From Notolepis coatsorum (Eukaryota; Chordata; Actinopteri; Aulopiformes; Paralepididae): DNA of 64,000 nucleotides. The stretch covers positions 19,675,278 through 19,739,277 of the forward strand of contig OZ020601.1 of NCBI GenBank assembly GCA_963971535.1, read 5' to 3'. The notes beneath the pieces are model-generated. The model saw nothing but the letters and a program-made list of their open reading frames with translations, had not been told where the DNA came from and searched no databases. Below are positions 10,779-24,000 of the stretch, one piece after another. Each line of letters begins with the position of its first letter. Position 1 is the first letter of the stretch. The translations under genes and the position numbers were made by a program.

Positions 10779-13700
10779 AAGATACGCACTTTAAGTGTGA
10801 TTCTGTTACAGTAGAACCGGTGGTTCTCGATCTGTTTCATCAAGGACCTCGAGTCCTTGAGTCCTCGACATTGATATGAGTCCCGTTATTGAAAATAGGC
10901 CGTTATTGAAAATAAGAACTTGTTCTTACAAGATACACTACGCGACCAAGGTACCCATGTACATGTCAAAATACTTCCCAAAGGTCAGTGAATACCACGA
11001 TCACAACACCAGAGGGAGCTCCACAAATCATGTTAAACCCAGATTTGGCTCAAACAAGGGACTAAACACGTTTCGCAATTATGCCACATCAATGTGGAAC
11101 GCCCTACCCAAAGCTGTAAAGGAATGTGAATCACTACCCACTTTCAAAAACACTCTCAAAGAACACCTACGGGAGACTGCAATTCGAAACTGGCCCCTAC
11201 AAATGTCCTAACCCAGTTGTACAGTAAATGACCAAGTATGGCTTTGTCAGTATTCCAATGTACAGTGTACAGTGTGTGTCCCCCTACCCAACCCCCCCCC
11301 CCCCCCCACCTCCAATGTACAGCCCCCACCCACCCATCCAACCCCACCCCACCCACCCAACCTCCCCCAATGTACAGTTTCTACGTCAAATGTATATACA
11401 CTCTTTTTCTGGACACTTTTTGTATCACAAACAGTACTGTATTTGCAAATCTGATATGTCATAAATGTATAGATGTAGCAGTACTGTCATATGTTATGAT
11501 GAATTGAAAATGGGGGACCCTGATGTAAACAAGATAAAAGTCTTTCTCTGGTCTGCATCCCCTTAACAATTGTATGTATTGAGCTGTACTGTACTGTACC
11601 CATTCTGCAATCTGTTAATAAACTTTTCAATCAATCAATCAATCAAAACGAACCTGCCTATTCAAATAAAGGTTTGATGATGATTGATATTATGAGATTT
11701 TGTCCAGATAATAAGATAAGTCCATAATTCTGCAAGTGAAAGTGATCAGAATAGTCATTTTTATTCTCACATAGACCTGTTTTTCTGTGGACGGCCTGGA
11801 ACTGATGTAGCCAATTACTTAAACATTTTCTTCACAAACATAGCCACAACACTGGTAAACAAACTACCCTCCCACTCAGGGCATTATGGGGTAGAACACA
11901 TAGTAGCATACTACAAGAACCTTGGGGTCCACAAAGACGACTTCAAACTGGAAATGGTAACAACAGATGAGGTACTCAAAATACTGAGCGCCCTCCAACC
12001 GAACAAGGCCACTGGCCATGACAACATCCCCTCCAAATTCCTCAGAGACTCAGCAGCCGCCATCACCCCAGTCATCACACACATAATAAACCTCTCCATA
12101 AAACAGGGACACGTCCCCAAGGACTTCAAAATTGTGAGAGTAACACCCCTGCACAAAAAGGGCAGTAAATTAGACCCAGGCAACTACCGCCCTGTTTCTA
12201 TCCTTACCTCCATCTCGAAAGTCATGGAAAAAATAGTATACGAACAGGTCGAAAAGTACCTTGCGGAAAAAAATCTAATCTACGAATTCCAATCTGGCTT
12301 CAGAACATCCCACTCCACTGACACATGCCTTCTCTATTTAAATGACCACATCAAACAAGAGGTGGATGCAGGCAAATACTGCGGCATGGTCATGCTGGAC
12401 CTACAAAAGGCCTTCGACACTGTCAATCACACCATTCTGATTGACAAGCTAAAAGCAATTGGTTTTGATAGTCTATCAGTGAGCTGGATGCAATCCTACC
12501 TGGAGGGGAGAGAACAGATGGTGGAGGTAAACGGTACCCTATCCCCCCCCCCCTCACAGTGAGCTGTGGTGTTCCACAAGGAAGCATACTAGGACCGCTA
12601 CTGTTCCTAATTTATGCAAATGCCATGTCGTCAGCTTGTGACTGCAACTTGTTCCTGTTTGCGGACGACTCAGCCCTGCTGGTCTCTGACAAGAACAAGT
12701 TACAGGTTGAAAAAACCCTCAGCTCGGAACTAGGCAAAATCTGCATATGGCTCGCTGATAACAAACTATCATTACACATGGGCAAAACAGAGTCCATTCT
12801 CTTCGGTTCAAATAACAAACTCAGCAAGACCGACGGCTTCTCAGTTACAGTGGGTGACAATATTGTCACAAGGAAAGAAGAAATTACCTACCTGGGTTCC
12901 ATCCTAGAGGCAAATCTTTCCTGTGACAAAATGGCATCCAATGTAATAAAAAAAGTCAACCAACGAACTCGATTCTTGTACCGGATCTCCTCTCTGGTAA
13001 ACAAGAATACCCTGAAGACTCTGGCAGGAGCACTCATTCAAGGGTACTACGACTATGCTTGCACCTCATGGTACCAAAGCACCTCAAAGGCGCTAAAAAC
13101 AAAATTACAAACATCTCAAAACAATCTGGTCAGACTACTGCTTGACCTTACTAGAACCCACCTCACCCCTGCCCACTTTGACAACCTATGATGGCTTAGA
13201 GTAGACGACAGAGTACAGCAACTTGCAATGGGCCTGGTCTACAAGATACACTACACGACCAAGGTACATGTCAAAATACTTCCCAAAGGTCAGTGAATAC
13301 CACGATCACAACACCAGAGGGAGCTCCACAAATCATGTTAAACCCAGATTCGGCTCAAACAAGGGACTAAACACGTTTCGCAATTATGCCACATCAATGT
13401 GGAACGCCCTACCCAAAGCTGTAAAGGAATGTGAATCACTACCCACTTTCAAAACCAAAGAACACCTACGGGAGACTGCAATTCGAAACTGGCCCCTGTA
13501 AATGTCCTAACCCAACCCCCTCCAATGTACAGTAAATGACCAAGTATGGGGTCAATATTCCAACGTACAGTTTTGCTTGTACAGTTGTACAGTCTGCAAT
13601 CTGTTAATAAAGTTTTCAATCAATCAATCAATCAATCAAACTGGTCCCCAGACCCCTGGTTGAGAACCACTGTAGTAGAAGACTGTTTTGAATTAGGGAT

Positions 13701-14744
13701 GTTCGATATTGGCTTTTTTACCGATATCCGATATACGGATATTGTGTCCAACTCTTAATTTCCGATACCGATATCAACCGATACCGATATATGCAGGGTC
13801 CCCTTAATTTCAGGTAATTAACATTACATATCTCTTGTCGTGGAATTAACACAACATTATGCATACTTGTCACAATAAATAAAATAAGAATGTGCTTGCC
13901 TGGGTAAATACAGGTTAAATAAATGTAAAAAAAAAAATATATATATATACCGATAATTTCCGATATTACATTTTAATGTCAATAGCGTACGATAATATCG
14001 GACATCCCTATTTTGAATCCATATTTCTCGGACGGATGAATGGGCTTTTTATAGTGTTTTTGCAGTATATGGTGTACACTGTGTTTTTGCAGTATATGGT
14101 GGACACTGTTTTGCAGTATATGGTGTACACTGTGTTTTTGCAGTATATGGTGGACACTGTTTTGCAGTATATGGTGGACACTGTTTTGCAGTATATGGTG
14201 GACACTGTGTTTTTGCAGTATATCGTGTACACTGTGTTTTTGCAGTATATGGTGGACACTGTTTTGCAGTATATGGTGGACACTGTGTTTTTGCAGTATA
14301 TGGTGTACACTGTGTTTTTGCAGTATATGGTGTACACTGTGTTTTTGCAGTATATGGTGGACACTGTTTTGCAGTATATCGTGTACACTGTGTGTTTTTG
14401 CAGTATATGGTGTACACTGTGTTTTTGCAGTATATGGTGTACACTGTGTTTTTGCAGTATATGGTGGACACTGTTTTGCAGTATATGGTGGACACTGTTT
14501 TGCAGTATATGGTGGACACTGTTTTGCAGTATATGGTGGACACTGTTTTGCAGTATATGGTGGACACTGTTTTGCAGTATATGGTGTACACTGTGTTTTT
14601 GCAGTATATGGTGGACACTGTTTTGCAGTATATGGTGGACACTGTGCTCCCCCACAGGTGCTGATGGGTAGAAAGATGGAGGACTGGTTGAGGTTTTCAG
14701 TCTGTTACTGGCACACCTTCTGTGGAACTGGTAATACACACACG

Positions 14745-14831
<87 letters not shown>

Positions 14832-14981
14832 CACAAACCTTATTCTTTGATGATGTAATTTGTATTTGCTTTATCTCCCCCAAAAGTAGACGGTTAAAGT
14901 TCAAGTTTCTCTCCTTCACGTTGACCTGCTGTCTGTATCTGTTTCTCTCTCTCTCCTTCATGTTGACCTGCTGTCTGTATC

Positions 14982-15025
<44 letters not shown>

Positions 15026-18000
15026 TCATGTCTGACCTGCTGTCCTTTATCTGTTTCTCTCCCCTTCATGTCTGACTCAGGCGCCGACCCATTCGGTTTC
15101 CCAACTCTCCACAGACCGTGGAATGAAGGAACTCCCATGGAGTCGGCGAAGATGAGACTCCATGCTGCTTTTGAGTTCTTCACCAAGCTCGGGGTGAGTG
15201 AGTGAGTTCTTCACCAAGCTCGGGGGGAGTGAGTGAGTTCTTCACCAAGCTCGGGGGGAGTGAGTTCTTCACCAACTCGGGGGGAGTGAGTTCTTCACCA
15301 ACTCGGGGTGAGTGAGTGAGTTCTTCACCAAGCTCGGGGTGAGTGAGTGAGTTCTTCACCAAGCTCGGGGGGAGTGAGTGAGTTCTTCACCAAGCTCGGG
15401 GGGAGTGAGTGAGTTCTTCACCAAGCTCGGGGTGAGTGAGTTCTTCACCAAGCTCGGGGTGAGTGAGTGAGTTCTTCACCAAGCTCGGGGTGAGTGAGTG
15501 AGTTCTTCACCAAGCTCGGGGTGAGTGAGTTCTTCACCAAGCTCGGGGGGGAGTGAGTTCTTCACCAAGCTCGGGGGGAGTGAGTGAGTTCTTCACCAAG
15601 CTCGGGGGGAGTGAGTGAGTTCTTCACCAAGCTCGGGGTGAGTGAGTGAGTTCTTCACCAAGCTCGGGTGAGTGAGTGAGTTCTTCACCAAGCTCGGGGT
15701 GAGTGAGTTCTTCACCAAGCTCGGGTGAGTGAGTGAGTTCTTCACCAAGCTCGGGTGAGTGAGTGAGTTCTTCACCAAGCTCGGGGTGAGTGAGTTCTTC
15801 ACCAAGCTCGGGGGGAGTGAGTTCTTCACCAAGCTCGGGGGGAGTGAGTTCTTCACCAAGCTCGGGGGGGAGTGAGTGAGTTCTTCACCAAGCTCGGGGG
15901 GGAGTGAGTTCATCACCAAGCTCGGGGGGGAGTGAGTGAGTTCTTCACCAACTCGGGGTGAGTGAGTGAGTTCTTCACCAAGCTCGGGGTGAGTGAGTGA
16001 GTTCTTCACCAAGCTCGGGGGGAGTGAGTGAGTTCTTCACCAAGCTCGGGGGGGAGTGAGTGAGTTCTTCACCAAGCTCGGTGTGAGTGAGTGAGTTCTT
16101 CACCAAGCTCGGGGGGGAGTGAGTGAGTTCTTCACCAAGCTCGGGGGGGAGTGAGTTCTTCACCAAGCTCGGGGTGAGTGAGTGAGTTCTTCACCAAGCT
16201 CGGGGGGAGTGAGTGAGTTCTTCACCAAGCTCGGGGTGAGTGAGTGAGTTCTTCACCAAGCTCGGGGTGAGTGAGTGAGTTCTTCACCAAGCTCGGGGGG
16301 GAGTGAGTTCTTCACCAAGCTCGGGGGGGAGTGAGTGAGTTCTTCACCAAGCTCGGGGGGAGTGAGTTCTTCACCAAGCTCGGGGGGGAGTGAGTTCTTC
16401 ACCAAGCTCGGGGTGAGTGAGTGAGTTCTTCACCAAGCTCGGTGGGAGTGAGTTCTTCACCAAGCTCGGGGGGGAGTGAGTTCTTCACCAAGCTCGGGGG
16501 GGAGTGAGTTCTTCACCAAGCTCGGGGGGGATTGAGTTCTTCACCAAGCTCGGGGGGGAGTGAGTTCTTCACCAAGCTCGGGGGGGATTGAGTTCTTCAC
16601 CAAGCTCGGGGGGGATTGAGTTCTTCACCAAGCTCGGGGGGAGTGAGTTCTTCACCAAGCTTTGGGGAGTGAGTTCTTCACCAAGCTCGGGGGGAGTGAG
16701 TTCTTCACCAAGCTCGGGGGGAGTGAGTTCTTCACCAAGCTCGGGGGGAGTGAGTTCTTCACCAAGCTCGGGGGGAGTGAGTTCTTCACCAAGCTCTGGG
16801 GGAGTGAGTTCTTCACCAAGCTCTGGGGGAGTGAGTTCTTCACCAAGCTCGGGGGGGAGTGAGTTCTTCACCAAGCTCGGGGGGAGTGAGTGAGTTCTTC
16901 ACCAAGCTCGGGGGGGAGTGAGTTCTTCACCAAGCTCTGGGGGGAGTGAGTTCATCACCAAGCTCGGGGGGAGTGAGTGAGTTCTTCACCAAGCTCGGGG
17001 TGAGTGAGTGAGTTCTTCACCAAGCTTTGGGGAGTGAGTTCTTCACCAAGCTCGGGGGGAGTGAGTGAGTTCTTCACCAAGCTCGGGGGGAGTGAGTGAG
17101 TTCTTCACCAAGCTCGGGGGGAGTGAGTTCTTCACCAAGCTCGGGGGGAGTGAGTGAGTTCTTCACCAAGCTCGGGGGGAGTGAGTTCTTCACCAAGCTC
17201 GGGGGGAGTGAGTTCTTCACCAAGCTCGGGGGGAGTGAAGTCAGCACTCAGTGGTTGTGTCTCATCGGAATGAACACAGGTACCAAGAACCTGTGTGATT
17301 TGCTTTAACCTGAGGCCAGGAGAAGAGTAGCAGAGTGCTACTGGTTATTGAAACATAGTCACATCAGTGACAACTTCTCCTGATATTTTTTGTGTCAGAA
17401 TCCAAACACAATATTAATTTATAAAGGTTACATATATTTCTAACACTGCACAGCATGTTTTTTTTTTAAATAATGTGTCACAATAGAAAAACTGGATCCC
17501 TGCAGCGCTGTTTGAAACTAGAAATGATCTGTTGGTCTGTGATGCTCCTACCCTCCCACCACCTTTAGAAGATTGATTGATTTTCTTTTGACAATATATA
17601 AATAAATATGTGACAGAAGCACAGTCTGGAATACTGCCAAGGATAGACACAAAAAAGCTCAGAGATTATTTCCATTGTGGTCCTTGTAGGGGGGTGGGGG
17701 AATGAAGTATGCATCATACCTATACCATTGCACAGGTAAGATGTGACATTACTTTAACCTATACAGTTGTACAGGTAAGATGTGACATTACTCTAACCTA
17801 TATAGTTGTACAGGTAAGATGTGACATTACTTTAATCTATATAGTTGCACAGCTAAGATGTGACATTACTTTAACCTATATAGTTGTACAGGTAAGATGT
17901 GACATTACTCTAACCTATATAGTTGTACAGGTAAGATGTGACATTACTTTAATCTATATAGTTGCACAGCTAAGATGTGACATTACTTTAACCTATATAG

Positions 18001-21000
18001 TTGTACAGGTAAGATGTGACATTACTTTAATCTATATAGTTGCACAGCTAAGATGTGACATTACTTTAACCTATATAGTTGTACAGGTAAGATGTGACAT
18101 TACTCTAACCTATATAGTTGTACAGGTAAGATGTGACATTACTTTAACCTATATAGTTGTACAGGTAAGGTGTGACATTACTTTAATCTATATAGTTTCT
18201 GCTTCCCCCTTTACCATACAAAGACACATCTTTACCTCTTCCTGCTTCCCCCTTTACCATACAAAGACACATCTTTACCTCTTCCTGCTTCCCCCTTTAC
18301 CATACAAAGACACATCTTTACCTCTTCCTGCTTCCCCCTTTACCATACAAAGACACATCTTTACCTCTTCCTGCTTCCCCCTTTACCATACAAAGACACA
18401 TCTTTACCTCTTCCTGCTTCCCCCTTTACCATACAAAGACACATCTTTACCTCTTCCTGCTTCCCCCTTTACCATACAAAGACACATCTTTACCTCTTCC
18501 TGCTTCCCCCTTTACCATACAAAGACACATCTTTACCTCTTCCTGCTTCCCCCTTTACCATACAAAGACACATCTTTACCTCTTCCTGCTTCCCCCTTTA
18601 CCATACAAAGACACATCTTTACCTCTTCCTGCTTCCCCCTTTACCATACAAAGACACATATTTACCTCTTCATGCTTCCCCCTTTACCATACAAAGACAC
18701 ATCTTTACCTCTTCCTGCTTCCCCCTTTACCATACAAAGACACATATTTACCTCTTCATGCTTCCCCGTTTACCATACAAAGAAACATCTTCTAAGCTAC
18801 TGCAATGCTGGTTCGCTTTGTTTCAATCGTTTAATTTTTGGATTTGTGTCAAGAACAGAAATGTCAAGCATTTGTAATGATTGTAGGGCTAATCGTTTCT
18901 TCCCAAATCTACACAGGCAGCTTTTAAGCAGCATAATGTTGATTTAATCAGTTGTTTTGATAATTTCTTTAATTTAAAAAAAATATATTTTTACTTCTGC
19001 TTGTGGCTTATTGACGTCTCCTTGTCTCTACAGGTGAGGTATTACACGTTTCACGATAGGTAAGTGACTCTATTTAAAGGTTTTACCACTGACTTGAGAT
19101 CTGTTTACTTACTGTACACGTGGACATTAAGTGTAGTGTGTACTACCCTAGTTACATACTGGTAACACTCCTAACTGAGAACGTTTGAATACAGGACCGT
19201 GTGAATACTATTATATTCCCACCACAGTCAGGACAGCTGAAACCCTCAGTCAGGACAGCTGAAACCACCACAGTCAGGACAGCTGAAACCACCACAGTCA
19301 GGACAGCTGAAACCACCACAGTCAGGACAGAAGAAACCACCACAGTCAGGACAGCTGAAACCATCACAGTCAGGACAGCTGAAACCACCACAGTCAGGAC
19401 AGCTGAAACCACCACAGTCAGGACAGAAGAAACCACCACAGTCAGGACAGCTGAAACCCTCACAGTCAGGACAGCTGAAACCCTCACAGTCAGGACAGCT
19501 GAAACCCTCAGTCAGGACAGCTGAAACCCTCACAGTCAGGACAGCTGAAACCACCACAGTCAGGACAGCTGAAACCACCACAGTCAGGACAGCTGAAACC
19601 CTCACAGTCAGGACAGCTGAAACCACCACAGTCAGGACAGCTGAAACCATCAGTCAGGACAGCTGAAACCACCACAGTCAGGACAGCTGATACCACCACA
19701 GTCAGGACAGCTGAAACCACCACAGTCAGGACAGCTGAAACCCTCACAGTCAGGACAGCTGAAACCACCACAGTCAGGACAGCTGAAACCATCAGTCAGG
19801 ACAGCTGAAACCACCACAGTCAGGACAGCTGATACCACCACAGTCAGGACAGCTGAAACCACCACAGTCAGGACAGCTGAAACCACCACAGTCAGGACAG
19901 TTGAAACCACCACAGTCAGGACAGCTGAAACCATCAGTCAGGACAGCTGGAACCACCACAGTCAGGACAGCTGAAACCACCACAGTCAGGACAGCTGAAA
20001 CCATCAGTCAGGACAGCTGGAACCACCACAGTCAGGACAGCTGAAACCACCACAGTCAGGACAGCTGAAACCACCACAGTCAGGACAGCTGAAACCATCA
20101 GTCAGGACAGCTGAAACCATCACAGTCAGGACAGCTGATACCACCACAGTCAGGAGGACAGCTGAAACCACCACAGTCAGGACAGCTGAAACCACCACAG
20201 TCAGGAGGACAGCTGAAACCACCACAGTCAGGACAGCTGAAACCACCACAGTCAGGAGGACAGCTGAAACCACCACAGTCAGGACAGCTGAAACCATCAG
20301 TCAGGACAGCTGGAACCACCACAGTCAGGACAGCTGAAACCCTTACAGTCAGGACAACTGAAACCCTTATAGCCAGGACAACTGACTGTGGTTGACACCC
20401 ACACTTGAGCAAAGCAAACCATGGCTGCCATACAGTACCCTGGGTTCTTTAACCTCTTAACATGCCCTTGCACGAAAGTCACGGCATTTTGCGAGTGTCT
20501 AACGGCTTGGGCTGCATCTTTCGCAGAACATATAAATGACCGTTCGAAAGATCTATTTGTTGCCGTTCGAACGCCACCTCACTCGACCAAATCCTTTCCT
20601 CGGTTCTCGAGTTACATTACGATATGTCTATGGCGAGCGTCTTTTTACGTGCTGCGCGTCAGATGACCACCCTGGACTCCAGATGCTCCAGAACTGCCAG
20701 TCATCCGCTGATGGCGAAAATGATTGATCAGCGTTGTAGCCAATGAGTGTACCATTCCAACGATACCCCACGTGGTAGAGATCTAGGTGAAAGTTGACGA
20801 GCGAAAACCAAAAGTGAATCACACTTCAGAATGAACGGCCGTGGATGAGGAAATGGATTTTGGATTGTGTTGCCGATTAAACTCTGACGTCTCTCAAGGC
20901 CCATTTCTGAACAGACTTTAATAACATGTGGACTTGTACTACATAAGACTTCAGGCTATGGAACCGCAGTGTTTTCCAGCTTATATCTCTATACTGGAAT

Positions 21001-24000
21001 ATTGGAATATGGAATCTTGCAACCACTACAGAAAAAGTACACAAGTTCAACTCAAGTTCAGACATCTGTTACTCTATTTCATTAGCACTAAAAGTGATTT
21101 TCCTTTTTTGCATTAGTAACTTCAGAATGTTATCTTTCAAAAGAGACCAGGCTCATACATGTGCTATACGTATAAAGCTAAGCTTTGCAAAGAAAGTATG
21201 CAGTCCTCAAGTTCAAGTAAAAAAAATTAAATGGCCACTTTTCTGGGTGCTTGTTAAGAAGTTAACGACCGCATTGAGTCGGGACTCCGGTTTAACGGCA
21301 CTCAGAAATGTACTGTGTCCCTGTCACCATAGCAGGAGCATTGTTACAGCAAAGTCCAAGGACATATCGCAACCTTCCGATCATGTGGCCAGAGCCCCAC
21401 CCATGTCACCACGCTGCTGGACTAATTGTAGCCTAGATAGATAACTTGGATAACTTCACCCTCAGGGCCTCGAATCAGGCCTCAAACTATCTCTTTTATT
21501 ATTGATGATTATAAATGATCATTAGCCTAATGGATGTTGTACCGTGTTGCTCTCAGGGACATGGCTCCAGAAGGCTCCAGTCTGGAGGAGTCCAACAGGA
21601 ACCTGGATGAGATGACAGACCTGGCTCTCCAGCTGCAGACCCACACTGGTGTGAAAGTTCTGTGGGTGACCTGCAACCTGTTCGCCCATCCAAGGTCAGT
21701 GGTCTGTCTAGAGTAGAACCACTGTAGCATAATGTCATCACATGTGTTCTATCTGTATATACAGTCATCACATGTGTTCTATCTGTATATACAGTCATCG
21801 CATGTGTTCTATCTGTATATATGGTCATCACATGTGTTCTATCTGTATATACAGTCATCACATGTGTTCTATCTGTATATACAGTCATCGCATGTGTTCT
21901 ATCTGTATATATGGTCATCACATGTGTTCTATCTGTATATACAGTCATCATGCTACTCATGACAGGTACATTGTTACACATGACAGGTACATTGTTACAC
22001 ATGACAGGTACATTGTTACACATGCCAGGTACATTGTTACTTATGACAGGTACATTGTTACTTATGACTAGGGATGCTCGATATTGGCTTTTTTACCGAT
22101 ACCGATATACCGATATTGTCCAACTCTTAATTTACCGATATATGCAGGGTTTCCCCCCAAAAAAATTGAATAATTTCAAACATTATATATCTCTTGTTGT
22201 GGAATTAACACAACATTATGCATACTTTTGACAATAAATAAAATCAGAATTTGTTCTTACTTGCTTGCCTGGGTAAATAAAGGCTATAGAAATGTAAAAA
22301 AAATTAAAACCGATACCGATATTTTCCGATATTACATTTTAATGCCGATATCGGCCGATAATATCGGTAGGCCGATAATATCGGACATCCCTACTTATGA
22401 CTGTTACTTATGACAGGTACATTGTTACTTATGACAGGTACATTGTTACACATGACAGGTACATTGTTACACATGACAGGTACATTGTTACTTATGACAG
22501 GTACATTGTTACTTATGACAGGTACATTGTTACACATGACAGGTACATTGTTACACATGACAGGTACATTGTTACTTATGACAGGTACATTGTTACTTAT
22601 GACGGGTGCATTGCTACTTATGACAGGTGCATTGTTACTTATGACAGGTACATTGTTACTTATGACAGGTACATTGTTACTTATGACAGGTGCATTGTTA
22701 CTTATGACAGGTACATTGTTACTTATGACAGGTACATTGTTACTTATGACAGGTGCATTGTTACTTATGACTGTTACTTATGACAGGTACATTGTTACTT
22801 ATGACAGGTACATTGTTACTTATGACAGGTGCATTGTTACTTATGACTGTTACTTATGACAGGTACATTGTTACTTATGACAGGTACATTGTTACTTATG
22901 ACAGGTACATTGTTACTTATGACAGGTACATTGTTACTTATGACTGTTACTTATGACAGGTACATTGTTACTTATGACAGGTACATTGTTACTTATGACT
23001 GTTACTTATGACAGGTACATTGTTACTTATGACAGGTACACTGTTACTTATGACAGGTACATTGTTACTTATGACAGGTACATTGTTACTTATGACAGGT
23101 ACATTGTTACTTATGACAGGTACATTGTTACTTATGACTGTTACTTATGACAGGTACATTGTTACTTATGACAGGTACATTGTTACTTATGACAGGTACA
23201 TTGTTACTTATGACAGGTACATTGTTACTTATGACAGGTACATTGTTACTTATGACAGGTACATTGTTACTTATGACAGGTACATGAACGGAGCAGCCAC
23301 TAACCCTGACTGTCATGTTCTGGCCTACGCTGGGGCTCAGTTGAAGAAAGGACTGGATGTTGCGAAGAAAGGACTGGATGTTGCCAAGAAGCTTGGAGCA
23401 GAGAACTTTGGTACGAGAGAGAGTTACAGTAGTGTCTCCACATAAAATATCAACTTGAGTAACTTTTTTGATAAAATAAGATGAGACAAGACATTCCTTT
23501 ATTCATCCCCTTTGGGAAATTCAGGCATCCTAGCAGCACGGGGCAGGGGGAGGGGAGGGGGGGGGGGTAATAGTAGAAAGGTATGGGCAGGGTAATAGTA
23601 GAAAGACATAAATATAGGAAATTAAATTAAATCTGAATATAGAAATATGAGGAAAATAAACAGTGTAAACAATATAATTAAATCTATCTATAAACAAAGG
23701 TGCATATGAGGGTCTGTATGCCCTATCGGTTATAATATACGTTACAATATATGTAGGCAATAATAAATAAAAAAATGTTATCTGTTTTCTGTCTTTTAGT
23801 TTTCTGGGGCGGCAGGGAGGGCTTCCTCTCTATACACAACACTGATGTTGCTGCTGAACTCAAACACATGGCCAACTTCTTCAAAATGGCTGTCAGTAAG
23901 TACAGAGTGTGAGCCTCATCTCTGGCTGTCAGTAAGTACCGAGTGTGAGCCTCATCTCTGGCTGTCAGTAAGTACCGAGTGTGAGCCTCATCTCTGGCTG

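Noticed and set aside
13976-15186. Long frames of 231 (+) and 392 (-) codons over the exon 3 acceptor array
   Set aside because: Repeat artefacts (QYMVDTVL and TIYCKTV type) plus CA-repeat read-through.
17709-18947. 412-codon open frame over two arrays
   Set aside because: It reads through 41-bp and 42-bp tandem repeats and only mirrors their period; no family likeness, and it overlaps xylose isomerase intron 4.
20381-21556. piggyBac-like element suggested by TTAA sites in intron 5
   Set aside because: No matching inverted ends could be found next to the TTAA sites.
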